Source of the DNA: VXYL01 sp964348085 | GTDB lineage: Bacteria; Pseudomonadota; Gammaproteobacteria; Pseudomonadales; Azotimanducaceae | DNA: 64,000 bases | Assembly: GCA_964348085.1 (NCBI GenBank) | Contig: CAYGBI010000009.1 | Span: 1-64,000, forward strand | Reading direction: 5' to 3' | Shown: positions 8,144 to 16,494 of the stretch, piece by piece | How the letters are laid out: each line of letters starts with the position of its first letter | Numbering within the stretch: the first letter of the stretch is position 1 | The notes under the pieces: generated by a model | Told to the model about the DNA's origin: nothing | The model's database searches: none | The model's input: the letters and a program-made list of their open reading frames with translations, nothing else | Translations under genes and position numbers: made by a program

Positions 8144-10270
8144 ATGCCCAATCAGGATGTCGTTAAAGACGTGTTGGACAAGGCCAAGGAGGAGGGGCGC
8201 ACGTCGCTCAATGCCGACGAAGCCAAGCGCATCTGCGATGCCTACGGGATCGCAACGCCCGCCGAGGGGATCGCCGAATCCGCCGATCTCGCCGGCGATA
8301 TCGCCGACGACATTGGCTATCCGGTGGTGATGAAGGTGGTCTCGCCGGACATCCTGCACAAAACCGACGCCGGTTGCGTGATCGTGGATGTCGCCGACCG
8401 CGACGCGGCAATGGCCGCCTACCACGACATCCTTGCTCGCGCCCGCGACTACGACGCGGGTGCCACGGTCGTTGGCGTGCAGGTACAACAGCAGCTCGCC
8501 GCCGCCCAAGAAGTGATCGTGGGGGCGACCACGGACCCGTCGTTCGGCAAGCTGGTGGCCTTCGGCCTAGGCGGGGTACTCGTGGAGGTCATGCGCGATG
8601 TCACCTTCCGCTTGGCGCCGACGACCGCGTCCCATGCCCAAGTCATGCTCGATGAGATCGCCGGCTCGGCGGTGTTGGACGGCGTGCGCGGTCAGCCAGC
8701 GGTCGACCGTGGCGCACTAGCCGAACTCATCGTCAACGTCGGCCGATTGGTACACGACTTCCCCGCGATCGCCGAACTGGACCTCAATCCGGTGTTCGCC
8801 ACCCCCGAGGGCGCCACCGCCGTTGATGCGCGGGTGCTGCTCGACTTCGAACCGCCAGCGCCGCGTTATCGCCCCAGTCACGACGCCATCCTCAAGTCGA
8901 TGACGCGCATCATGCAGCCGAACGCCGTGGCGGTGATTGGCGCTTCCGCCGGCGAGGGCAAAATCGGCAACTCGGTAATGCGCAATCTGATCGACGGCGG
9001 CTACGCAGGCGCCATCCACCCGATTCACCCCAAGGCCGAGGAGATACTGGGCCACAAGTGCTACGCGAGCGTCACGGAGGTGCCCGGCGACATCGACGTG
9101 GCGGTGTTTTGCATCCCCGCTGCGTTGGTCGCCGGCGCGCTTGCCGAATGCGGCCAGAAGGGAATTCCCGGCGCGGTGCTGATCCCTTCCGGGTTCGCCG
9201 AGATCGGCGAGCACGAGTTGCAGGCGGAGATCGTCCGCGTGGCGCGCGAGAACGACGTGCGTCTGATGGGGCCGAACATCTACGGCTTCTACTACACGCA
9301 CAAGAACCTGTGCGCGACGTTCTGCACGCCGTACACCGAGAAGGGGAGCGTGGCGCTCTCCTCGCAGTCCGGTGGCGTCGGCATGGCGATCGTCGGCTTC
9401 AGCCGCTCCGCCAAGATGGGCGTTTCCGCCATCGTGGGTCTTGGCAACAAGGCGGACATCGACGAGGACGACCTGTTGACGTTCTTCGAGCAGGATGCGA
9501 ACACCGGCGTCGTCGCCATGCACGTGGAGGATCTGAAAGATGGCCGCGCCTTCGCCGAAGTAGCCGAGCGCGTCTCGAAGAAGAAACCGGTCGTGGTGCT
9601 GAAGGCTGGGCGAACGTCGATGGGCGCCCGTGCGGCGAACTCGCACACCGGCGCGCTTGCCGGCGACGACCGCGTATACGACGCCGTGTTGCGACAGAGT
9701 GGCGTCATTCGGGCGAAAAGCCTGAACGACATGCTGGAGTTCGCGCGCGGCCTGCAAGCCTTGCCGACGCCGAAGGGGGAGAACGTGCTGATCCTCACCG
9801 GAGCCGGCGGCTCCGGCGTGCTGCTTTCGGACGCTTGCGCCGACAACGACCTCACGTTGATGCCCATGCCCGAGGACTTGGACCAAGCATTCCGCGAGTA
9901 CATCCCGCCGTTCGGCGCCGCAGGCAATCCCGTGGACATCACCGGTGGCGAACCGCCGACGACGTACCGTGCCACGATCGACTTGGCGCTGAACGAAGAT
10001 CGCATTCATGCCTTGGTGATCGGCTACTGGCACACCATCATCACCCCACCGATGGTGTTCGCCGAGCTTCTTGGCGACGCGGTGGATGCCGCGCGGGCCA
10101 GCGGCAACGACAAGCCGGTGGTGGCGTCGTTGGTGGGCGACGTGGAAATCGAAGCCGCGTGCGACTACTTGATGGACAGGAACATCTTGGCGTACCCGTA
10201 CACGGCGGAGAAACCGGTGGCGGTCTTGGGCGCGAAGTATCGGTGGGCGCGAGCGGCGGGTTTGCTTTGA
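8144..10270 (+). CDS. Fused NDP-forming acyl-CoA synthetase (acetate-CoA ligase family)
   Basis: 708 aa. Predicted to interconvert an acyl-CoA plus NDP and phosphate with the acid, CoA and NTP. The ATP-grasp (beta) part is N-terminal, residues 1-235, with the lysine in GYPVVMKVVSPDILHKTDAG. The CoA-binding alpha part follows, starting near AVAVIGASAGEGKIG, then the two succinyl-CoA-synthetase-like ligase domains. H501 in NSHTGALAGD matches the phosphohistidine of this superfamily. The beta-alpha order contrasts with fused forms that place the CoA-binding domain first. AGGAG lies about 6 nt upstream of the ATG. The acyl substrate (acetate, propionate, a longer or aromatic acid) cannot be read from sequence. 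Confidence 0.88.
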   Translation: MPNQDVVKDVLDKAKEEGRTSLNADEAKRICDAYGIATPAEGIAESADLAGDIADDIGYPVVMKVVSPDILHKTDAGCVIVDVADRDAAMAAYHDILARARDYDAGATVVGVQVQQQLAAAQEVIVGATTDPSFGKLVAFGLGGVLVEVMRDVTFRLAPTTASHAQVMLDEIAGSAVLDGVRGQPAVDRGALAELIVNVGRLVHDFPAIAELDLNPVFATPEGATAVDARVLLDFEPPAPRYRPSHDAILKSMTRIMQPNAVAVIGASAGEGKIGNSVMRNLIDGGYAGAIHPIHPKAEEILGHKCYASVTEVPGDIDVAVFCIPAALVAGALAECGQKGIPGAVLIPSGFAEIGEHELQAEIVRVARENDVRLMGPNIYGFYYTHKNLCATFCTPYTEKGSVALSSQSGGVGMAIVGFSRSAKMGVSAIVGLGNKADIDEDDLLTFFEQDANTGVVAMHVEDLKDGRAFAEVAERVSKKKPVVVLKAGRTSMGARAANSHTGALAGDDRVYDAVLRQSGVIRAKSLNDMLEFARGLQALPTPKGENVLILTGAGGSGVLLSDACADNDLTLMPMPEDLDQAFREYIPPFGAAGNPVDITGGEPPTTYRATIDLALNEDRIHALVIGYWHTIITPPMVFAELLGDAVDAARASGNDKPVVASLVGDVEIEAACDYLMDRNILAYPYTAEKPVAVLGAKYRWARAAGLL

Positions 10271-10333
10271 CCTTCTTGGGCGGTTGATCGAGTGCGCTTG
10301 GGCGGTCGAGAGCAGTAGGCGGAACCTGTCTAA

Positions 10334-10362
10334 GTTTGTCAGTTTTGGGAATATTGACAAAC
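10334..10362. promoter_or_regulatory. Palindromic operator 1 upstream of fic
   Basis: Half-sites GTTTGTCA (10334-10341) and TGACAAAC (10355-10362) form a perfect 8-bp dyad with a 13-nt spacer. Its right half overlaps the -35 hexamer TTGACA at 10354-10359. Confidence 0.7.
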
Positions 10363-10382
10363 GTTGTTGCTCATTTGACAAT
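10354..10382 (+). promoter_or_regulatory. Probable sigma70 promoter of fic
   Basis: A perfect -35 TTGACA at 10354-10359 is followed after exactly 17 bp by GACAAT at 10377-10382, a 4 of 6 match to the -10 consensus. Transcription would start near 10389, inside operator 2, giving a leader of about 45 nt with GGAG placed before the ATG at 10433. Confidence 0.6.
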
Positions 10383-10411
10383 GTTTGTCAGTTTTCTGGA
10401 AATTGACAAAC
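10383..10411. promoter_or_regulatory. Palindromic operator 2 upstream of fic
   Basis: The second copy of the same dyad: GTTTGTCA (10383-10390), a 13-nt spacer, TGACAAAC (10404-10411). Spacer length and half-sites are identical to operator 1, and the two copies are 49 bp apart. It covers the predicted transcription start. Confidence 0.7.
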
Positions 10412-10432
10412 TCAAAGGTCCGGAGCGCCGAA

Positions 10433-11743
10433 ATGAAGAGGCCGAGGAGACCGCCCGACGTCGCGGACCGACTAGGCGCGAATGAGTCTCTCTTCGACCT
10501 GCTTGCCAAGGTCGGGCCCACCGTAAATGGGCGTTATGTCCACTGTGACAAGCTGCGACACCTGCAACCGCCGGACGGCCTGACGTCAGAGCAGTGGTGG
10601 CAAGCCATCAAGGTGTCGCGTCGGTGCCAGTACCGGTCCTTGCCCATCACCGACGTTTCGGGGAAGCCGTTCGTCTACCTGCTCACGGACCGGATTCAGG
10701 AAGCGCTGCACCGCATCGACCGTCAAGCGGGGGATGGCGCCGCCGCAGCCGGACTTCGCCCAAGCGACTTGGGTGATCGGTTCATCGTCAGTTCGCTCAT
10801 CGAGGAAGCGGTCACGTCCAGCCAGCTCGAGGGCGCCGTCACGACTCGCGCCGATGCGGTGAACATGATTCGCAGCGGGCGCAGGCCGAGGGACGAACAC
10901 GAACGGATGATCGTCAACAACTTCTTGGCGGCGCAAGAGATTCGCAGGCTCAAGGACGAGCCGCTGACCATGGCGTTGCTGCTACACGTGCATAGCATCG
11001 TCACGGCGGACACCTTGCGCGACCCCGACGCCGAAGGACGCATTCAGCGGGTCGACGAGGAGCGTGTGGACATCGTCGACCACGAAGGACAAGTACTGCA
11101 CAAGCCGGTCCCGGCGGACCAGCTTGCTCCTCGTTTGGAGACCCTGTTCAGGTTTGCCAACGACAGTGCGGGCGCGTTCATCCATCCGGTTGTTCGCGCC
11201 ATCGTCTTGCACTTCGCGCTGGCTTACGAGCACCCGCTCGTGGATGGCAACGGCCGAACCGCTCGCTCCCTCTTCTATTGGTGCATGCTGCGCCACGGCT
11301 ATCGGATGTTCGAGTACGTCTCTATCAGCACCTTGCTACACAAAGCGCCGGTGAAATACGGCAGGGCCTTCTTGGAGACCGAATCGGACGATGGCGACCT
11401 CACCTACTTCATCGCCCATCAGGTCGATGTGGTCACAAGGGCGTTGGCTGCGTTCACGGAATACGCGCAGAGAAAGCTCGCCGAAACCCGCGCCATCGAA
11501 AGGAAGCTTGCGCACATGTCCGGGTTGAACCACCGACAGTCGGCCTTGTTGGCGCACGCCTTGCGTCATGCGGACGCGGAATACACCGTGCGCTCGCACG
11601 GCACGAGCCACAACGTAGCCATGGCGACGGCGCGCTCTGATCTGCTCCGGCTGGCGGAACTCGGCTTCCTCACCCGGCGGCGGGTCGGGCGCAGAACCAA
11701 CGCGTTTCACCCGGCGCACGACCTCGCCGAGCGCATCGGTTGA
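10433..11743 (+). CDS. Fic family protein (putative AMPylase) with C-terminal winged helix
   Basis: 436 aa. The catalytic Fic motif is HPLVDGNGRTAR at 267-278, complete with the histidine and the GNGR anion loop expected for nucleotidyl transfer to a target hydroxyl. An inhibitory-helix motif TSSQLEG at 128-134 supplies the glutamate (E133) typical of class II, self-inhibited Fic proteins. The C-terminus, about 380-430, looks like a winged helix-turn-helix (ARSDLLRLAELGFLTRRRVG). The ATG at 10433 has GGAG 7 nt upstream; the frame-compatible TTG at 10385 lies inside operator 2 and is rejected. The two identical palindromes around the promoter plus the HTH suggest autoregulation. The target protein is unknown. 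Confidence 0.87.
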   Translation: MKRPRRPPDVADRLGANESLFDLLAKVGPTVNGRYVHCDKLRHLQPPDGLTSEQWWQAIKVSRRCQYRSLPITDVSGKPFVYLLTDRIQEALHRIDRQAGDGAAAAGLRPSDLGDRFIVSSLIEEAVTSSQLEGAVTTRADAVNMIRSGRRPRDEHERMIVNNFLAAQEIRRLKDEPLTMALLLHVHSIVTADTLRDPDAEGRIQRVDEERVDIVDHEGQVLHKPVPADQLAPRLETLFRFANDSAGAFIHPVVRAIVLHFALAYEHPLVDGNGRTARSLFYWCMLRHGYRMFEYVSISTLLHKAPVKYGRAFLETESDDGDLTYFIAHQVDVVTRALAAFTEYAQRKLAETRAIERKLAHMSGLNHRQSALLAHALRHADAEYTVRSHGTSHNVAMATARSDLLRLAELGFLTRRRVGRRTNAFHPAHDLAERIG

Positions 11744-11772
11744 CGGCGATGGGCGATGGTTTATCGGCCCGT

Positions 11773-12996
11773 CTACACCGTCCGCGTCGCCACCGCCGGC
11801 GCCACGCCGCTCGCCCGGCGGGCGGGTCCTAGCACCGCCGAGAGGCCGATTAGCCAGAGGGCGATCATGCCGATCGGCACGTACAACCAGTCGATCTTCG
11901 GGAAGTTCAGCTCCTGCACCAGCCAGACGTTGAAGCCGATCGTCAGGCCGATGCCGAACAGCACACCGGCCGACGTGACGAGGAAGTTCTCCACGAGGAA
12001 ATAGCGCAGAACGTCCACCTTGCGAGCGCCGAGCGCCCGGCGGACGCCGATCTGCTTGGTGCGGCGGCGGACGCTGAACGAGGCGAGACCGACGATGCCG
12101 AGCGTTGTGATGAGCACCAGCGAGACCATCACTACGGCGAGGATGATCGATAGGGCCGACTCCTGCATGTAGCCCCGCTCGCGGGTCTCCGCCATGGACG
12201 CCGGGGCGGTGACGATACGCTCGCGGTTAGCGCGCGCCAGCGCTTCCTCGACGACTGGCATCAGCTCGTCGCGGCGCCCCGCGATCGTGCGCACGAGATA
12301 GCGCACGCCGGTCCAGACGAGTTTGTCCGGGACGAGGATGGACCGCTCCGCCGTCACCGGGTTGCTCCAATTCGGCCAAGGCGACTGCAACGTGTCGACT
12401 ACGCCAATGACCGTCATGGGTTCGTCGTCGTTGATGTAGACCACTCGGCCAACGATCTTGAGCACGTCTTCCTCGGGCCACAGTCCTTGCGCCGAAGCCT
12501 TGCTGAGAATCGCTTTGTCCGGCCAATCGGAGACGCCGGCGGCGCGTTCTCGGACGTCTTCCGGAGCGAAGTCGCGGCCGGCGATCAACTCCACGCCCAA
12601 CGTGTCGACGCCGTGGTCGTCCACCATGTAGACGGCGGTGGAGATACCTTCCTTGCCCGGGCCGGGCTCGAGTTGCAGGCCCATGGACCAGCCGCTTGAG
12701 GAGAGCGGCACGGTGTTGATGGCCACGGCGTCGACCACGCCGGGGGTCTGTCGCAGCATGGCGAGGTCGTTGTCCACGGAGACCTTGCCATTGAAGTCCT
12801 TGGTGAAGCCGGAAGTCGCGATATGGAAGAGTTCGTCTTCCACCAAGCCGCTCGGCCGACTCATGAGGCGTAGCCGCTCCTCGATCATCGCCCAAGCATT
12901 GACCACAACTGCCATGGTGAGCGCGATCTGCAGTGCGATCAGCACGGCGCCGATCTTGTTGCGGGTCAGGGCGCGAAGAATAGGGCCGATGTCCAT
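11773..12996 (-). CDS. MacB/FtsX-type ABC permease, second subunit
   Basis: 407 aa. An N-terminal transmembrane helix (about 15-35) is followed by a large periplasmic MacB_PCD-like domain. Three more hydrophobic helices form the FtsX domain at about 280-400 (SIILAVVMVSLVLITTLG and so on), with the family's RRRTKQIGVRRALGARK coupling helix. Last gene of a four-gene minus-strand operon after adaptor, ATPase and first permease; 12 bp separate it from the preceding permease. It probably heterodimerises with that permease to drive export or lipoprotein-type substrates through a tripartite pump. The substrate is unknown. Confidence 0.87.
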   Translation of the reverse strand: MDIGPILRALTRNKIGAVLIALQIALTMAVVVNAWAMIEERLRLMSRPSGLVEDELFHIATSGFTKDFNGKVSVDNDLAMLRQTPGVVDAVAINTVPLSSSGWSMGLQLEPGPGKEGISTAVYMVDDHGVDTLGVELIAGRDFAPEDVRERAAGVSDWPDKAILSKASAQGLWPEEDVLKIVGRVVYINDDEPMTVIGVVDTLQSPWPNWSNPVTAERSILVPDKLVWTGVRYLVRTIAGRRDELMPVVEEALARANRERIVTAPASMAETRERGYMQESALSIILAVVMVSLVLITTLGIVGLASFSVRRRTKQIGVRRALGARKVDVLRYFLVENFLVTSAGVLFGIGLTIGFNVWLVQELNFPKIDWLYVPIGMIALWLIGLSAVLGPARRASGVAPAVATRTV

Positions 12997-13008
12997 TGCG
13001 GTGCTCCG

Positions 13009-14322
13009 CTACTGCGTTTTCAACTGCGCCGCCGGCTCGACATTGCAGGCGCGCCACGTCGGATAGAGGCCGGCGGCGATGCTGGAGACGATGGCGAGCG
13101 CCACCGCAGTGGCCATCATCACCGGTTCCAGTTCAAACAGATTGCCGGCGGTTCCCTCGAACAAGTGATCGATGCCGCGCAGGAACAACCACGTGAGCAG
13201 CACGCCGAGGGCGCCGCTGGCGACGCCAATGCAACCCGACTCCACCAGATACTGCATGAACAATTCCCGTTTGCTCGCCCCCAACGCGCGCCGCAGGCCG
13301 ATTTCCGGCATCTTGCCGAGAAACTTGGCGAGCAGCAGGCCGATGGTATTCAGCAAGCACACCGCCAAGAACATCGCGCCGACGGCGAGCATCATCGTGG
13401 CTTCGCCGGCTTCTTCGTCCAATTCGTCTAGCCATGCGTTGACGTCGCTGATTCGGTTGTTCAGCGGGCGCTGAAAACGGCCGAGACGCTTTTGCTCGTT
13501 GGCGTAGTTGTCCAAGAACGCGAGGTAGTCGCGTTGCTCGGCTTCGTCGCGCAACTCCGCCCAGAATTGGATCCAGACGCATTCCGAGGCGAGGAACGCG
13601 GCGAGGCCGTCGCCGTCCGTCGGCTGCCAACAGTTCGTGTTGCCTTGGCGCGGCAGTTCCAGCGCGGCGACTAGCGTGAACGGCACAAAGGCGTCCTCGG
13701 GGTCGCCGAAGGCGTTGTTGTTGACGTCATAGAACTTCGGCATCGGCCGCCAATCGTCCAACACGCCCACCACGCGATAGACGTAGCCGCCCATCCTCAC
13801 GTTTCTGCCCACGGAGTCCTCGCCGCCGAACAGCCGGTCGTTCAGTTCCCGTGTCAGCACCACCACCTGCTCCGCATTCGCGTCCGCGCTCGCGTCCCAA
13901 CCCTGACCAAACAGAAACGGCACGTCGAACATGGTGAAGAAATCCGCGTACGTAGCGCGTCCCGTGACGCCGAACGGTCGGGCGTCGTCGCCCTCGGGTT
14001 CGACGACGAACGCCGTGGCCACCATCGCGGTCTGGCGGAACGCAGGTCTCGCATCCATCAATGCCATGGCGTCGGTGTAGGTGAGTTGCGGCGGCGGGTC
14101 GCCGTCGTCGCTAGACGGGTTGTTGGGACTCCAAGAGTCGAGCCGCACCGCGAACAAGACGTCGCTCTTGGCCGGAATCGGATCCTTTTTCATCAAATAG
14201 TTGATGGACACGAACGACATGCAGGCGCCGATGCCGAGGGCCACCGCGCAGACCATCAGCAGGGACAGCAAGAGATTTTTGCGAATACTCAAGAACGCGA
14301 GGCGGACGTAGTAGGCGAACAT
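13009..14322 (-). CDS. MacB/FtsX-type ABC permease, first subunit
   Basis: 437 aa. The topology is one N-terminal membrane helix (LLLSLLMVCAVALGIGACMSF), a periplasmic domain of about 270 residues, and three C-terminal helices with EIGLRRALGASKRELF before the second. The periplasmic domain contains several cysteines and acidic stretches. It lies between the ATPase and the second permease, with a 15-bp gap from the ATPase gene. Two different permeases in one operon suggest a heterodimeric transporter rather than the homodimer of classical MacB. Confidence 0.87.
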   Translation of the reverse strand: MFAYYVRLAFLSIRKNLLLSLLMVCAVALGIGACMSFVSINYLMKKDPIPAKSDVLFAVRLDSWSPNNPSSDDGDPPPQLTYTDAMALMDARPAFRQTAMVATAFVVEPEGDDARPFGVTGRATYADFFTMFDVPFLFGQGWDASADANAEQVVVLTRELNDRLFGGEDSVGRNVRMGGYVYRVVGVLDDWRPMPKFYDVNNNAFGDPEDAFVPFTLVAALELPRQGNTNCWQPTDGDGLAAFLASECVWIQFWAELRDEAEQRDYLAFLDNYANEQKRLGRFQRPLNNRISDVNAWLDELDEEAGEATMMLAVGAMFLAVCLLNTIGLLLAKFLGKMPEIGLRRALGASKRELFMQYLVESGCIGVASGALGVLLTWLFLRGIDHLFEGTAGNLFELEPVMMATAVALAIVSSIAAGLYPTWRACNVEPAAQLKTQ

Positions 14323-14337
14323 TGTTCCGCTCCTTCG

Positions 14338-15027
14338 CTACGACGCTGCGGTGTCGATGGCGCTCATTTCGGCTATGCGCCCGTCCGCCAAGCGGACCAC
14401 GCGATCGGCACGGTCGGCCAAGGCGAAATCGTGGGTGACCATGACGATCGTGGCGCCGTCGCGGTGAAGCTCGTCGAGCAGGTCCATAACTCCAGACGCG
14501 GTTTTGGAATCGAGGTTGCCGGTCGGTTCGTCGGCGAGCAGGAAACGCGGGGTGCCGGCCAAGGCCCTTGCGATGGCGGCACGCTGCTGCTGGCCGCCGG
14601 AAAGCTGCGCCGGCAGGTGCGTCATGCGGCCGGACAAGCCCACCACGTCGAGCACGCGCTCGATGCGCCGTTTGCGCTCGGCGGCTTTGAATCGCCGGTA
14701 GCGCAGGGGCACGTCCACATTGTCGAAGATGTTGAGATCGGCGATGAGGTTGAAGCCTTGGAAGATGAAGCCGATCTTCTCGTTGCGCAATCGGGAGCGC
14801 TCGTTGTCGGAAAGCCCGGCCACGTCCTCGCCGTCGAGCCGATAGACGCCTTCGTCCGCGGTTTCGAGCAGGCCGGCGATGTTGAGAAACGTCGTCTTGC
14901 CGGAGCCGGAGGGGCCGACGACGGCGACGAACTCGCCTTCGGCCACTTCCATCGAGATCTCCCGCAGGGCGTGGGTGGCCACCACATCCGTGCGGAACGT
15001 CTTGGCTACTTTGGTCATGGACAGCAT
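14338..15027 (-). CDS. ABC transporter ATP-binding protein (MacB/LolD type)
   Basis: 229 aa, a stand-alone nucleotide-binding subunit. Walker A GPSGSGKT at 38-45, ABC signature LSGGQQQR, Walker B FLLADEPTG and the H-loop VMVTHDFAL are all intact. The family drives mechanotransmission by MacB- and LolCDE-type permeases rather than classic import. It lies between the adaptor gene (18 bp upstream) and the two permeases, consistent with one operon. An alternative internal start (MTKVAKT, three residues later) would give nearly the same protein. Confidence 0.92.
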   Translation of the reverse strand: MLSMTKVAKTFRTDVVATHALREISMEVAEGEFVAVVGPSGSGKTTFLNIAGLLETADEGVYRLDGEDVAGLSDNERSRLRNEKIGFIFQGFNLIADLNIFDNVDVPLRYRRFKAAERKRRIERVLDVVGLSGRMTHLPAQLSGGQQQRAAIARALAGTPRFLLADEPTGNLDSKTASGVMDLLDELHRDGATIVMVTHDFALADRADRVVRLADGRIAEMSAIDTAAS

Positions 15028-15045
15028 GCGTTGGCCCCTGAGCGT

Positions 15046-16332
15046 TCAACCGGTGATCAGCAGAGTTTCCTTGCCCTCGAAGGCTTCGAGACTGGAGACG
15101 ATGATTTCCTCCCCGGCGCGTAAGCCGGAGACGATTTCCACCGCGTTCAGGCTGCGCGCGCCGACCTCGATGAGCCGCCGCCGCGCGACATCGCCGTCGA
15201 TGGCGTAGGCGATCCGACCGCCGCCGGACTCCAAGAATTGGCCGCGCACGACGCGCAAGACGTCGTATTTCGCTTCCAGCAGAACCCGTGTGGTGAGGCG
15301 CTGGTTCTGGCGCAGGCCAGCGGGAGAGTCGGCGTCGAACGCCAGCCGTACGGTGACTTGATTGTCGATGATTTCGGGCGACACGGAGACCACGGTGGCG
15401 CGGTGAACAACGCCGCTCGCGCGCACTTCGGCCGCCATGCCGACGGCCACGTCGTCCGAATAGCTTTCCGGTACCTGCGCCTCCACCTCGAAGCGCGAGA
15501 GGTCTACCACAGCCAACACCGCCATGTTCGGGGTTACCGCGGTCTTCTGCTCCACCAAGCGGTTGCCGACGATGCCGTTCACGGTCGAACGGATGGTGAG
15601 CTCGTCCACCTGCCGAGCGAGATCGCGGACCAAGAGATCTTGGCGCTCCAACTCCAACTGCCGGGTGCGCAGTTCGAAAGCCAAGCGTTCTTCATCGAGT
15701 TCCGCGTCCGCTACCGCGTGGGCATGGGCGAGCTCGGCGGAGCGCTTCTCGTCGTGCGCCTTCTCGAAGTCGAGCTCGGAGATGGCGTCGTTGGCGTAGG
15801 CTTGATCGGCGCGGCGGGCCTCGCGCTTGGCGGCCGTGAACGCCACGTCCGCTAGATCGACGGTTTTCCGATTGGTGAGCGCACGTTGCTTCGCTTCGAT
15901 TTTCTGCCGGTCGACTTCCACCTGCAGGCGCGAGCGGTTGGCCTCTTCCTGATCGAGCCGATTGTCGACTTCCGGGCTGTCGATTTCCGCCAGCACGTCG
16001 CCGGCGGAGACGACGGCGCCGGCCTCGACGTGAAACGTGATGGTTCCGGTCTGCTTGGCGTACAGCGTCGGGCTGATGGCCGCCACGACGCGCCCTTGCA
16101 CGGACACGTCTCGCACCAAGTCGCCACGCTCGACCCGCGCGATGCGCAGCCGATCCCGGGATACGCTCATCTCGGCTTCCGACCAGCGCAGGATCGACGG
16201 GACCGCAAATACCCCTAGGGCGGCGAGGATCGCGACCCCGATGCCGCCGCCAATCAGCCACTGCCGACGCTTGGATTTGGGTTCGATGCGAACGTCTTGG
16301 GACGACGTGTCGGCTATGCCGAGCGTTGCCAT
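15046..16332 (-). CDS. Periplasmic adaptor (membrane fusion protein) of the MacAB-type pump
   Basis: 428 aa. An N-terminal membrane anchor, about 25-48 (WLIGGGIGVAILAALGVFAV), is followed by a barrel-sandwich (biotinyl-lipoyl-like) half. A long alpha-helical hairpin of about 120 residues rich in A, E, R and L comes next, then the second lipoyl half and beta-barrel domains ending near ITG. Members link an inner-membrane ABC pump to an outer-membrane channel. No TolC-like gene is adjacent, so a channel encoded elsewhere must serve. First gene of the operon; the promoter should lie in 16333-16494, where I find no strong hexamers. Confidence 0.88.
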   Translation of the reverse strand: MATLGIADTSSQDVRIEPKSKRRQWLIGGGIGVAILAALGVFAVPSILRWSEAEMSVSRDRLRIARVERGDLVRDVSVQGRVVAAISPTLYAKQTGTITFHVEAGAVVSAGDVLAEIDSPEVDNRLDQEEANRSRLQVEVDRQKIEAKQRALTNRKTVDLADVAFTAAKREARRADQAYANDAISELDFEKAHDEKRSAELAHAHAVADAELDEERLAFELRTRQLELERQDLLVRDLARQVDELTIRSTVNGIVGNRLVEQKTAVTPNMAVLAVVDLSRFEVEAQVPESYSDDVAVGMAAEVRASGVVHRATVVSVSPEIIDNQVTVRLAFDADSPAGLRQNQRLTTRVLLEAKYDVLRVVRGQFLESGGGRIAYAIDGDVARRRLIEVGARSLNAVEIVSGLRAGEEIIVSSLEAFEGKETLLITG

Positions 16333-16494
16333 GGCTACATCTTACTTCCGTGGCTAGCGTGCGCTACTTCGGGGCGTCGTCGATTGAGACACGCTTGATG
16401 GGCTTTAGTTCTATCGCCTTTGGTCGGGCCATGGGCGCTCTTGGCCCGACATCATGTGAACTTATGTGGCGGCGTAGGCCTTAAGGGGCCGCCG

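Noticed and set aside
8717..10381. 554-codon open frame on the minus strand inside the acyl-CoA synthetase
   Set aside because: Arginine-, histidine- and valine-rich translation without motifs, fully antisense to a well-supported gene; an artefact of GC-rich codon use.
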